Shown: positions 1-7,300, counted from the first letter of the stretch. The stretch is 17,067 nt of DNA from an uncultured Oscillospiraceae bacterium (GCA_934597345.1 CAKTRJ010000039.1:1-17067); one strand, 5' to 3'. Numbers and translations: made by a program. Notes: a model not told the origin generated them from the letters alone.

Positions 1-682
1 CCCTTATAGATAGGTTCACGCCGGCGATACTGTTTGATCTGCTTTTGCTGATACTTCCGCAGGAACAGCGGAATAGTCTCCGGCGTGGCCAGCATGGCAA
101 GCTCCGAAGTCAGCGCACGGGACAGGTTATTACCTAACTCCAGAGAGTAGGTTTCGCCGCGCCCATAGGCATAGCCATTTTTCTTGGTCTGCGCGAGAAG
201 TTCACGGAAGCGACCCAGATACTTGGAAACATCCCTCAGCACCGGACTCCGCCGTACCTTTTCCAGCAGTGCAAGATTCTCAGACATGCGGCGCATATTC
301 GAGGGTTCATCGCTCCATGCACCGATGATGCTCTGCACCTCCTGTGCCCGCTCTGTGGCAGTCTGCACGGCGGCGGATACCACCAGATCGACTGCTTCTT
401 TTTGGCGCAGCATGGTCGTGTCCAACAACTGAGATACAGCCTCCACCTGCCGCTGCTTGCTGTCCAGCCGATTGGCAGCATTTATCAGTGCCTGCTTATC
501 CGTCTCGGTCGTTTCTCCTGTAGCTTGGGCGTCAAGCAGCTTGGCGAGTTCCTCTGCCGCGGCATCACGCGCCGTTTCCAGCTTTTCAAGAGTATTCAGC
601 GCGCCTTTATCACCACCCAGCTCAGACAACAGTCCGTCCAGCTCTTCGGCGGCTCGATCGGTGAACTCCGCCGCCGCTTCAT
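1..682 (-). pseudogene. 5'-truncated VWA (ViaA/CoxE-like) protein gene, runs off left edge
   Basis: An open minus-strand frame runs from the left edge to about 682 without a stop. It encodes a charged, Ala/Glu-rich, probably coiled-coil stretch, starting near YEAAAEFTDRAAEELDGLL. A basic segment follows containing KYLGRFRELLAQTKKNGYAYGRGE, here split as KYLGRFRELL and KNGYAYGRGE. It then has LSRALTSELAMLA and LFLRKYQQKQIKQYRRRE, the layout seen just before the VWA domain in ViaA/CoxE-type proteins. The VWA domain with its metal-binding motif would lie beyond the edge. The same frame stays open upstream to an ATG at 854, but that part is antisense to a transposon remnant and has no ribosome-binding site. 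The true N-terminus therefore appears to have been lost at a junction near 680, and the gene is probably broken. Family placement is moderate; the truncation is an inference. Confidence 0.55.
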
Positions 683-791
683 AGGCGGGTAGCGGAGTAT
701 ATCCGAAACCAACCGGAGGAGGACTATGCCGCAGATCAGCATCAAAGAATATGTAGACCCGTTTACGGGCGACAAGAATAAGAAGGCATAA
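683..791 (+). pseudogene. C-terminal tail of a TnpA (Y1 transposase)-like gene, frameshifted
   Basis: Frame 683 reads RRVAEYIRNQPEEDYAADQ and then drifts out of sense. The frame starting at 726 reads ISIKEYVDPFTGDKNKKA and ends at a TAA at 789-791. Put together, the two halves look like a single IS200-type transposase C-terminus, with a helix containing YIxNQ followed by a short basic tail. A one-base indel between about 725 and 745 would explain the split. Upstream of 683 the similarity ends abruptly in the truncated VWA frame on the other strand. The purine-rich GGAGGAGGA before the 726 ATG looks like a ribosome-binding site, but it is explained by the Glu-Glu codons of the transposase. Confidence 0.45.
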
Positions 792-815
792 AAAGACAGC
801 CGCTTGAAGCGGCTG
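790..815 (-). terminator. Rho-independent terminator after the catabolic operon
   Basis: Read on the minus strand, arms AGCGGCTG and CAGCCGCT (positions 797-804 and 808-815) form a GC-rich 8-bp perfect stem with a three-base loop. TCTTTTTA follows immediately. It lies about 150 nt beyond the stop codon of the MmgE/PrpD gene and is the first strong terminator met by transcripts of that operon. It probably arose as part of the transposon remnant. Confidence 0.6.
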
Positions 816-830
816 CCTGAAATGGTAATG

Positions 831-922
831 CGGTGTCAAACTTTCAACGCCCATTTTAGTGGCTACGGTCGGAATAGCCCCTTTGGGGGGCAGGTCAAAC
901 CACCAGTTTACTGGTGGTTATG
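831..922. repeat. Hairpin-rich element end or structured-RNA candidate
   Basis: This gene-free stretch contains a GCCCC/GGGGC hairpin (877-891) and a perfect 9-bp stem with AACCACCAG and CTGGTGGTT arms around a TTTA loop (898-919). The single-stranded-looking linker between 841 and 870 includes CTTTCAACGCCCA. No T run follows the second hairpin on either strand, so it is not a simple terminator. It fits the subterminal secondary structure of an IS200/IS605 right end or an associated guide-type RNA. The remaining gap up to 962 shows nothing else. Confidence 0.4.
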
Positions 923-962
923 ATTTTGCGCATAGCGGGTATGCAGCGGGCAGAGCCTTATA

Positions 963-2282
963 CTATAGCAGTGCAGCGTTGACTTGACTTATCAGTTGGC
1001 GCACAGTCCAGTCGTCGTTATGCAGCCGCTGGATGAAAACCTCCTGCTGGGGCGAGGTCAAGCGATGGGCTGTGATGCGGTGGAATTTATCTGCCAACCA
1101 GTCATAGCCGATATTCTCGCAGGCCTCCCCACGGGGTTCATGGACGTCGGAGACGATGCGGCGGCCATCCTTCAGCACCATGGCGGCTCGGCACAGACGG
1201 CGGGCGGGGAACTGGGCGTCCAGCTCCGGGTCGCATACGAAGGAGAGCCGACCCATCATGTCGATAACGGCGTCGTCGTTGGTGTTTTCCACCTGCTGGA
1301 TGGAGAAGCCGTTATTGACAATGGCGGCGGCCACCGGATAGGCAATGTTGTATTGGGCGGCGTCGGCGCAGGAGGGGATACCCTTGGACAGCTGCGTGGC
1401 CTTATAGAAAGTCTCAACGGTCACGGACTTTATATCCTGGGCAGTGACGTGATGCTCTGCCATCAGTGCCAGACAGGCGTCGATGGCGGGATGACCCCAG
1501 CGGCAGCAGGGATAGGGCTTGAAATACAGCGCCATGACCTCGTGGTTCTGCCCCAGATCGTCCAGATAGCGGCGGTATTCGTCAGCCTCCAGCAGATGCT
1601 TGTTGCCGGTGAAGCCGCATTGGTCTGCCAGCAGCGCCAATGCGCCGATCATGACGCCGAAGGGCACGCCGTCCTTGTTCATGGAGGGGTACTCCACGCT
1701 GCGGATGCCCGGTACCAGCGGGGCATTGAACTCGGCGATGGACAAGATGTTATTCAGCGCTGCGCGGTCAAGACCATAAATGCGGCCTGCGCCAGCCGCC
1801 ACGCCCACTGCGCCGAAGGTGCCGCTGGAGTGGGCATACTGGTAGTAGTCCATGATGGCCTCGCCCATGCGGATGGTGGTCTCATAGGAGACGTACAGCG
1901 CTGCCAGGAAGTCTTGAGCATTCAGATCACACTCATAGCCTGCCGCCAGCAGACCGCCGATAAAGGAGGTGCCGGGGTGGGCACGGATGATGTTATGGCC
2001 GTCATCGATGTCATAGGCGTTGGAGGCGTGCCCCATGGCAGCGGAGGCCCCCAGAAAATCGAAGGTATCCGCTGCGCCGATGACGGCGATGTCACCGGAG
2101 CGGAAGGCGCGGCGAGCCAGAGCCAGACCGGCGGCAAACTGACCGCTACCGCTGCCGGCGACCAGCGCACCCAGCAGATCCAGCATACAACCCCGCAGCC
2201 GTTCCTGCACGGGAGCGGGAATGTCCGCCCATTGGGTTTGCAGAATAAAGTTTTCCAGTCGGTAATCAGTGGTAAAATTCAT
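963..2282 (-). CDS. MmgE/PrpD family protein (substrate unknown)
   Basis: The 439-residue product is full length for the MmgE/PrpD family, which includes 2-methylcitrate dehydratase, cis-aconitate decarboxylase and iminodisuccinate epimerase. The family signature is visible: GHASNAYDIDDGH around residues 84-96 with the Asp cluster D91/D93/D94, then AHPGTSF with H102. MNKDGVPFG follows near 201-209, and KPYPCCRWGHPAIDA at 255-269. The mainly helical N-terminal domain and smaller C-terminal lid both appear complete. Cytosolic: no signal peptide or membrane segment. The start at 2282 (MNFTTDY) is chosen because AGAGAGG lies about 8 nt upstream; an ATG at 2288, in an ATGA overlap with the previous stop, is the alternative but would sit only 2 nt from that site. 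Last gene of a four-gene operon with a dehydrogenase and two hydrolases, so it probably acts on a product of peptide or amino-acid breakdown. Substrate cannot be read from the sequence. Confidence 0.88.
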   Translation of the reverse strand: MNFTTDYRLENFILQTQWADIPAPVQERLRGCMLDLLGALVAGSGSGQFAAGLALARRAFRSGDIAVIGAADTFDFLGASAAMGHASNAYDIDDGHNIIRAHPGTSFIGGLLAAGYECDLNAQDFLAALYVSYETTIRMGEAIMDYYQYAHSSGTFGAVGVAAGAGRIYGLDRAALNNILSIAEFNAPLVPGIRSVEYPSMNKDGVPFGVMIGALALLADQCGFTGNKHLLEADEYRRYLDDLGQNHEVMALYFKPYPCCRWGHPAIDACLALMAEHHVTAQDIKSVTVETFYKATQLSKGIPSCADAAQYNIAYPVAAAIVNNGFSIQQVENTNDDAVIDMMGRLSFVCDPELDAQFPARRLCRAAMVLKDGRRIVSDVHEPRGEACENIGYDWLADKFHRITAHRLTSPQQEVFIQRLHNDDWTVRQLISQVNAALL

Positions 2283-2284
2283 GG

Positions 2285-3775
2285 TCATTTCCTCTCTGCC
2301 GCGCTGGGGCGCAGCACAATATAGCAAAATTGTCCCGGCAGGCCTTCGATGTGCCGTCTGGCGTCCTCCTCCCGCAGCAGTGTGACGTTGCCGCCGTCTT
2401 GACAGATAAGACCGTCCTCTGTGCAGAAGAGTACAGCGGTCTGACGGAACAGGGCGTCGCCGCTGCAGAGGATCATATCGCCGGGGTTCAGATCGACCGG
2501 TATGATGCGCCGGATCCGGATGGTGCTGTCGCCGCCGGTCTCCGGCGTGATGACGCCGGTGCCGCCGAAAAAGCTGTACAGAGAGGCGTCGTGCCGCGGC
2601 TGCTGAGGCAGCCGCCAGAGCACATCTCCTGGGACGGCGTCATAGCGGCGGAACAGTGCCGCCAGGGCTTCCAGTGCACTGGTGGGAAGGGTGATGCCCA
2701 ATAGGGCGTAAGCATGGACTGCGGCAGCCCATATATCTTGCCCGGACTCTGCGGCCTGCCGTACCGTTGCTGTGACCTGCCGCTGCTGCATGAACGACAG
2801 GCCACCGTGCAGCAGTACGCGCTCCGCCCACACCGGCAGCCCGTTGACGGAAATGGCGGGCGCCTCCAGAAGGGGGGCATCGGTGAAAGGAACGGTCAGG
2901 GAGAAGGACACCTGCACAGTCTCGCCGGCAGGCAGGGACAGAAGGGAGGAATGGGTCTCTCCGCCGCAGGAAGCAGGTGGGGTAAAGGTCACCTGCACGG
3001 TTCGGTCAGACGTGAGCCGGCTGCGGATGTGTACCGTGTATGTGACGGTCTCGCCGGGAGCGGCGGATCGTCCACCGGGATGGGAGCTGAGCACGGAGCA
3101 GTGCAGCGCTGCGGCGTTCTTCAGCCGTGCGGCGACCGCCGGAGTGGGCTTCCCCATCCGGGGCAGGGGCCGCAACACGCAGAAACTTTGAACCGTGTTA
3201 TCGAACACGCAGCAGGTATCCAGCTGGTTGGACGTTTCGCTGTTCAGCAGGGCTGCCAACGGCTCCCGGTATACAGCGCCGCCGGGAGTGAAGGCTTCCT
3301 GGCTGGTGTCGTAACGGTAGCCCTTTTCGCCGCCCTTTTGGTCGCAGTGGTAGTAAACGCCGTCGCCGATCAGGACAACATGGCCGTTGCTGCCTTTATC
3401 CATCACCAGCAGGTCACCGGGGCGGAGCAGTGCGGCGGTCTCGCGGCTGATCCGGCGGCGTTCCTCCGGCGTTTCCGCATGACTGAACTGCCATCGGAAC
3501 ACGCAGGGCTGGATCATCTGCGCCATGTGCCAGGTGAGATCAGCGTCCAGTACCCGGCCAAATGCGGTATGGTATACCGCATTGACGAAGGAGGAGCAGT
3601 CCAGAAACAGCATATGCTGCACGGTGGCCGCTTCCGGCGGAGCCAGCTTGTCCCGGCGCGGTGTGATCTGCACCACACGATCCATGCTTCGCTGGTCATA
3701 TTGGATGGCATCGCCCCGTGCGAGAAATGCTTCCGCGGCGGACAGCAGGGCGGCAGCAGACAAATCAGTGGTCAT
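2285..3775 (-). CDS. Two-headed NlpC/P60-like cysteine hydrolase with Ig-like middle domain
   Basis: The product has 496 residues. Residues about 8-205 resemble an NlpC/P60-type papain-like fold: FLDCSSFVNAVYH with probable catalytic C60, RPGDLLVMD at 118-126, and NGHVVLIGDGVYYH with probable H132. Residues about 215-325 look like a beta-sandwich of the Ig/CARDB type, with PGETVTYTVHIRS and LPAGETVQVSFSL. Residues about 330-492 repeat the plan of the first domain: PGDMILCSGD mirrors PGDLLVMD, and both halves end in FC...VLRP. In this second half HDASLYSF stands where DCSSF is expected (Cys to Ala), and QTAVLF replaces GHVVLI, so it is probably inactive. No signal peptide is seen, so it should act in the cytoplasm on imported peptides. 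Start MTTDL follows AAAGGAGG with a 5-nt gap and overlaps the upstream stop as ATGA. The specific reaction is unknown; a bacterial cell-wall peptide hydrolase is one possibility. Confidence 0.75.
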   Translation of the reverse strand: MTTDLSAAALLSAAEAFLARGDAIQYDQRSMDRVVQITPRRDKLAPPEAATVQHMLFLDCSSFVNAVYHTAFGRVLDADLTWHMAQMIQPCVFRWQFSHAETPEERRRISRETAALLRPGDLLVMDKGSNGHVVLIGDGVYYHCDQKGGEKGYRYDTSQEAFTPGGAVYREPLAALLNSETSNQLDTCCVFDNTVQSFCVLRPLPRMGKPTPAVAARLKNAAALHCSVLSSHPGGRSAAPGETVTYTVHIRSRLTSDRTVQVTFTPPASCGGETHSSLLSLPAGETVQVSFSLTVPFTDAPLLEAPAISVNGLPVWAERVLLHGGLSFMQQRQVTATVRQAAESGQDIWAAAVHAYALLGITLPTSALEALAALFRRYDAVPGDVLWRLPQQPRHDASLYSFFGGTGVITPETGGDSTIRIRRIIPVDLNPGDMILCSGDALFRQTAVLFCTEDGLICQDGGNVTLLREEDARRHIEGLPGQFCYIVLRPSAAERK

Positions 3776-4914
3776 AGATCCTCCTTTTGATCGGCCAGAT
3801 CCCGCAGCAGCAGCCACGCGAGACGTAGGTTGGGCTCGATGGTAGACAGCTCCAGATATTCCCGTGGACTGTGGTCAAAATCGCCGGTGGGACCCAGCCC
3901 GTCCAGAAAGATGGGGCCGCAGGCGGCAATGTGGTTGGCGTCGGACAGGCCGCCGCGTTTTTTGACGGCAAAGGGAATGCCGTGCGCCTCGGACAGCGTG
4001 CGGATATGCGCGGTATATCTCAATACGCGCGCCGTGGGCTCCAGGGGCGGTACATATTTCTCCGTTACGAAGGTCACGCCGACATTTGCCTTCGCGGCGT
4101 GCTGCTTCAGCGCATCGATAGTGGTCAAAAGCCGTTTGCATTCCTCGATGCGCTCGTAACGGGCTTCAACTTCCATTTCGGCAAAATCGGGTACGATATT
4201 TGCGCCCTGCCCGCCGCGGATCACGCCGATGTTGACGCTGGTGCCGGCGGTGGCCGAGCAACGTTCATTCAGCTTCACCGCCCAGCAGACCAGCTCGTTG
4301 ACGGCGGATACCATTCCGCCCTCCAGCAAATAGCCGGCGTGTCCCGACTGACCGTGAAACTGTATGTGGGCGGTATAGCGTCCTTTGCGCTGTATGCAGT
4401 GGGAGCCGTCCGTGGAGGCGGCCTCGAATACGTAGGCGTAGTCACAGCGACGGGCATAGCTGTCGATGAGCTCCTTTGACCAGAGGCTGCCTGCCTCTTC
4501 GTCGGGGTTGAAAATGGCGGCAATGTTCAGTGCGGCGTTGACCTCCGGCGGAAGCTGTTCCAGAACGTGCAGCATCGCCAGACAGCCCTGCTTCATATCC
4601 AGAACGCCCAGTCCGTAAGCGCGGTGTTCATCTCGGCGGAAGGGGCGCCTGGAGGTCTCTCCGGTGGGAAAAACCGTATCAAGGTGCCCTACCAGCAATG
4701 CGTCGTAGTGCGCGGTCTCACGGTTCTTTACGATCAGACAGTTTCCGGTTTCGCTGCTCACGTCCGCCAGCTCTGTGATCCAGCCCAGGGCGTCAAAACG
4801 GTCTTTGAACCATTGAGCCACCGCCGTGATGCCTCCGGGATTGCCCTGTCCGCTGTCCATATTGACCAATAATTCCAGTTCTTGCAGGAACTGCTCCACG
4901 TTGACATTGATCAT
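3772..4914 (-). CDS. M20 family metallopeptidase (carboxypeptidase G2-like)
   Basis: The 380-residue product has the standard M20 pattern for a di-zinc exopeptidase or amidohydrolase. GHLDTVFP gives H77 and D79, GLGVLDMKQG gives bridging D106, and NPDEEAG gives catalytic E139 and ligand E140. VFEAA gives E164, and DFDHSPREY gives H348. The insert from about 175 to 285, with FHGQSGHAG, is the usual dimerisation lid. GHLDTVFP and the overall spacing favour the CPG2/ArgE-DapE branch, which cleaves C-terminal amino acids from acylated or dipeptide substrates. Cytoplasmic. The start follows AAGGAG with a 7-nt spacer. It is the second gene of the catabolic operon and is coupled to the next gene by ATGA. 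In this context it probably hydrolyses the peptide brought in by the ABC importer. Substrate not determined. Confidence 0.9.
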   Translation of the reverse strand: MINVNVEQFLQELELLVNMDSGQGNPGGITAVAQWFKDRFDALGWITELADVSSETGNCLIVKNRETAHYDALLVGHLDTVFPTGETSRRPFRRDEHRAYGLGVLDMKQGCLAMLHVLEQLPPEVNAALNIAAIFNPDEEAGSLWSKELIDSYARRCDYAYVFEAASTDGSHCIQRKGRYTAHIQFHGQSGHAGYLLEGGMVSAVNELVCWAVKLNERCSATAGTSVNIGVIRGGQGANIVPDFAEMEVEARYERIEECKRLLTTIDALKQHAAKANVGVTFVTEKYVPPLEPTARVLRYTAHIRTLSEAHGIPFAVKKRGGLSDANHIAACGPIFLDGLGPTGDFDHSPREYLELSTIEPNLRLAWLLLRDLADQKEDL

Positions 4915-4941
4915 AATGCGACTCCTTATAAGGGAGAAAGA

Positions 4942-4977
4942 CTGCGGGGAAAGTGCCGCATGGCACTTTCCCCGCAG
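4942..4977 (-). terminator. Long intercistronic hairpin between ald and the M20 gene
   Basis: Arms of 16 nt (4942-4957 and 4962-4977) are perfectly complementary around a 4-nt loop in the 75-nt gap between two co-directional genes. On the minus strand the stem is followed by TCTTTCT, a weak T-rich tract. It could be a partial terminator lowering expression of the three downstream genes, or a stem that protects the 3' end of the ald message. Confidence 0.6.
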
Positions 4978-4989
4978 CCTGGTGTGAAG

Positions 4990-6156
4990 TTACAGCTTGA
5001 TGAAGTTGGTGCTGCGGGTGGTGGTGGCCGGGGGAGCGGGATCCAGCTGGCGATCCGCAATGCCCAGAATGTCCTCGGGACGTATCCAGGGCTTGCCCTG
5101 GATACCGCTGGTCTCCTCATGGGTCAGATAGCCCTTGTAGCAGGCCAGACTGCGGCGGATAAACCCGTCACGGACGCAGGCTTCCGCCAGACCGTTATTC
5201 ATGATGTTCAGCAGCATGGGCAGCGTTTCAGCCGCCAGAGAGACGGAGGTGGAGTGTGCCACCGCGCCGGGGATGTTGCTGACGCAGTAATGGACGACGC
5301 CGTTGACCACATAGCGGGGATCGTCATGGTGGGTCTCGTGGCTGGATTCGATGGCGCCGGGATCGTCGTTGGAGATGTCCACCAGCACGGAACCGGGCTC
5401 CATCAGCTTCAGCATTTCCTTGGTGATCAGGAAGTCCTTGCGCTGCTTGGGCCACTTGACACAGTTGATGACCATATCGGTCTGGGGCAGCACGGAGGCG
5501 ATGGTCTGCTGGTTGCAGAACATGGTGTTGATGTGCCCCTGATACTTGTCGCCCAACTGGCGGAGAATGCCCATGTTGATGTCCATGACCGTCACATTGG
5601 CGCCCAGAGCATACAGCACGCTCAAAGCGCCCTGTCCCACGGTGCCGCCGCCCAGGATCAGTACATTCATGCCGGGTGCGCCGGCAAAGCCGCCCACATA
5701 TTTGCCCTTGCCGCCGTTGATGCTCAGCATGGACTCCAGACCGAACAGCGCGCCCTGCTTGCCGGCCGCCTCGCAGTTGGGGGAGCCGTAGCGGTGGCTG
5801 TCCTCGGCGGTGATGACGATACATTTGCTCTTCAGCAGTGCGTCCACCTCTTCGGGATGGCCGGCGGGGTGTACGCAGCAGTACAGCATCTGGCCTTCAC
5901 GGGGCAGACCGAACTCGGAGGGCTCGATCTCCTTGACCTTGGCCAGAAAGTCGCAGCGCTGCCACATTTCGGCGGCGTCGGCCACGATCTCAGCCCCTGC
6001 CGCGGTGTACTTTTCGTCGGGGAAACCGGCACCGACACCGGCGCCGGACTGCACCAGCACGGTATATCCCGCGGCGCGGATGGAGGCCGCCTCCACAGGC
6101 GTGCAGATCACGCGGTTTTCGCCTTCTTTGATGTCCTTCAAAATACCAAATACCAT
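4990..6156 (-). CDS. ald: Alanine dehydrogenase family enzyme
   Basis: The 388-residue product matches the NAD-dependent alanine dehydrogenase family, which converts L-alanine to pyruvate, ammonia and NADH in the cytosol. The N-terminal domain carries NRVICTP (R15), KVKEIEP (K75), CCVHPAGH (H96) and E118 at the positions of the known substrate-site residues. The dinucleotide-binding fold follows as NVLILGGGTVG (164-174), ending in TVMDIN. The C-terminal part has HYCVSNIPGAVAHSTS, equivalent to the family HYAVANMPGAVPRTST. The loop normally reading VDVAIDQGG is VDISNDDPGA here, and the C-terminus is somewhat longer and divergent, so activity on a related amino acid cannot be excluded. The start follows GGAGG with an 8-nt gap. 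It is the first gene after a sigma-54 promoter, about 50 nt from the predicted start of transcription. Confidence 0.82.
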   Translation of the reverse strand: MVFGILKDIKEGENRVICTPVEAASIRAAGYTVLVQSGAGVGAGFPDEKYTAAGAEIVADAAEMWQRCDFLAKVKEIEPSEFGLPREGQMLYCCVHPAGHPEEVDALLKSKCIVITAEDSHRYGSPNCEAAGKQGALFGLESMLSINGGKGKYVGGFAGAPGMNVLILGGGTVGQGALSVLYALGANVTVMDINMGILRQLGDKYQGHINTMFCNQQTIASVLPQTDMVINCVKWPKQRKDFLITKEMLKLMEPGSVLVDISNDDPGAIESSHETHHDDPRYVVNGVVHYCVSNIPGAVAHSTSVSLAAETLPMLLNIMNNGLAEACVRDGFIRRSLACYKGYLTHEETSGIQGKPWIRPEDILGIADRQLDPAPPATTTRSTNFIKL

Positions 6157-6215
6157 ATCCGTATCCTCCAGATCGTATTGATGTTCAGGCAGGGTCTGCC
6201 TCTATAAAATGTATT

Positions 6216-6231
6216 TGCAAAAAACGTGCCA
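6216..6231 (-). promoter_or_regulatory. Sigma-54 (-24/-12) promoter of the catabolic operon
   Basis: The minus strand reads TGGCAC, then GTTTT, then TTGCA, matching the sigma-54 consensus TGGCACGNNNNTTGCW with the required spacing. Transcription would begin near 6206, leaving a leader of about 50 nt before ald. The only sigma-54 gene visible is in the same block. Confidence 0.9.
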
Positions 6232-6272
6232 TATTTTGGTGGGGGACGACCGGCAGTCCGGTGTGAGAAACC

Positions 6273-6306
6273 ACGCAAAATTCACGCCGCAGTGCAATTT
6301 TTGCAC
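6273..6306. promoter_or_regulatory. Candidate activator sites upstream of the ald promoter
   Basis: A perfect 15-bp palindrome GTGCAATTTTTGCAC lies at 6292-6306, and a degenerate copy ACGCAAAATTCACGC lies at 6273-6287. Their centres are 19 bp apart, close to two helical turns. They are about 45 to 70 bp upstream of the -24 element, the usual place for sites of NtrC-type activators. A near-identical palindrome occurs upstream of rpoN. The 6292 copy also forms the apex of a terminator-like hairpin, which is the competing explanation. Confidence 0.45.
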
Positions 6307-6317
6307 CACGGCGTGAA
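6277..6317 (-). terminator. Terminator of the peptide importer operon
   Basis: Nine-base arms TTCACGCCG and CGGCGTGAA (6281-6289 and 6309-6317) enclose an inner 6-bp stem GTGCAA/TTGCAC. Read on the minus strand the structure is followed by TTTTGCG. It begins 27 nt past the stop codon of the last ABC gene. The T run is short, so some read-through into the ald operon is likely. Confidence 0.6.
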
Positions 6318-6343
6318 GTCAGAGGAGGGTATCGAAGAAGTCG

Positions 6344-7300
6344 TCAGTTAAGTTCATCCTGCCGGAAGCAGGCCACAAAGTGGCCGGGCGTGACCTCCAC
6401 CAACGGCGGCACCGCCTTGCACTTGTCGCAGGCGTACTGGCAGCGCTTGAAGAAGCGGCACTCATCCGGCATATTGATGGGCGAAGTGATTTCACCCTTG
6501 ATGGGGATGCGCTCCTTCTGCACGCCCAGTTCAGGAATGGGGATGGCAGACAGCAGCGCCTTTGTATAGGGGTGCAGAGGATTGGTGAACAGCTCCTCCG
6601 CGGGGGCTTTTTCCACGATCTTGCCCAAGTACATGACGGCAATATCGTCGGCGAAGTGGTTGACCACCGCCAGATCGTGGGTAATGAAGATGTAGGAAAG
6701 CCCCATCTTTTCCTGCAGCTCCTTCAGCAGGTTCAGGATCTGTGCCTGAATGGAGACGTCCAGAGCGGAGACCGGCTCGTCGCAGACGATGAACTTGGGC
6801 TCCATAGCCAGTGCCCGGGCGATACCGATACGCTGGCGGCGGCCACCGTCCAGCTCGTGAGGATAGGTGTTGAAAAGACGCATGGCAAGTCCCACGGTCT
6901 CCATCAGCTCCGCCACCCGCTCGTCGATCTCTTTCTGGGTCTTGAGGATCTTGTTGGCTCGGATAGGCTCACTGATGATCTGGCTGACAGTCTTGCGGGG
7001 ATCCAGAGAGGAATAGGGATCCTGGAAGATCAGCTGCATATCCTTGCGCAGTGCCCGCAGCTTGCTGGGACTGAGCTTGCTGATGTCCTGCCCCTCAAAG
7101 ATGATCTCGCCGCTGGTGGGTTCGATCAGCCGCAGGATGGTGCGCCCTGTGGTGGACTTTCCGCAGCCGGATTCGCCCACCAGACCCAGCGTCCGGCCAC
7201 GTTCCAGGGTAAAGCTGACGTCGTCCACCGCGTGCAGCATACCGCGGCTGGTCTTGAAATGCTTGACGAGGTTTCTTACCTCCAGAATGGTTTCGGCCAT
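6344..7300 (-). CDS. dppF: Peptide ABC transporter ATPase (DppF/OppF type)
   Basis: The 318-residue ATPase of a dipeptide/oligopeptide importer sits on the cytoplasmic face of the permease pair. Walker A is GESGCGKS (42-49), the Q-loop is FQDP near 92, Walker B is FIVCDEP near 170, and the switch His is in ITHDL near 208. The C-terminal OppD/DppF extension has CRFFKRCQYACDKC (Cys 281, 287, 291, 294) plus C311, the region proposed to bind an Fe-S cluster in some Dpp ATPases. The ABC signature reads LDGGRRQR (150-157) instead of LSGGQ, so the site it contributes may be weak. The start follows AAGGAG. It overlaps the preceding gene by one base (TAATG). The dpp symbol reflects family only; the peptide carried is not known. 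Confidence 0.93.
   Translation of the reverse strand: MAETILEVRNLVKHFKTSRGMLHAVDDVSFTLERGRTLGLVGESGCGKSTTGRTILRLIEPTSGEIIFEGQDISKLSPSKLRALRKDMQLIFQDPYSSLDPRKTVSQIISEPIRANKILKTQKEIDERVAELMETVGLAMRLFNTYPHELDGGRRQRIGIARALAMEPKFIVCDEPVSALDVSIQAQILNLLKELQEKMGLSYIFITHDLAVVNHFADDIAVMYLGKIVEKAPAEELFTNPLHPYTKALLSAIPIPELGVQKERIPIKGEITSPINMPDECRFFKRCQYACDKCKAVPPLVEVTPGHFVACFRQDELN

Larger units (their letters stand above)
683..925 (+). mobile_element. Remnant of the 3' end of an IS200/IS605-type element
   Basis: The segment joins three things in the order expected for the end of an IS200/IS605 element. First comes the tail of a Y1-type transposase (683-791), then a strong hairpin (797-815). A stretch of about 100 nt rich in short inverted repeats follows: GCCCC/GGGGC arms at 877-891 and a perfect 9-bp stem at 898-906/911-919. 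Such elements carry subterminal hairpins rather than long terminal inverted repeats. The 5' part, including the HUH and catalytic Tyr regions, is missing. The hairpin-rich part could instead be an omega-RNA or HEARO-type structured RNA, which is related to this transposon class. The call rests on recognising the pattern, not on an alignment. Confidence 0.45.

Noticed and set aside
726..791. 21-codon plus-strand ORF with a strong-looking GGAGGAGGA before its ATG
   Set aside because: The purine tract is also the Glu-Glu codons of a transposase tail in the neighbouring frame, and the peptide reads as the end of the same protein. A frameshifted remnant explains it better than a small gene.
683..854. 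N-terminal extension of the VWA frame starting at an ATG at 854
   Set aside because: It is antisense to the IS remnant, has no ribosome-binding site and does not resemble a protein domain.
984..2324. 446-codon open plus-strand frame
   Set aside because: It lies exactly opposite the MmgE/PrpD gene and has Gly/His/Val-rich composition typical of the antisense of a GC-rich gene, with no domain and no good start.
4882..6207. 441-codon open plus-strand frame
   Set aside because: It is antisense to ald and to its sigma-54 promoter region, and the composition is that of a shadow frame.
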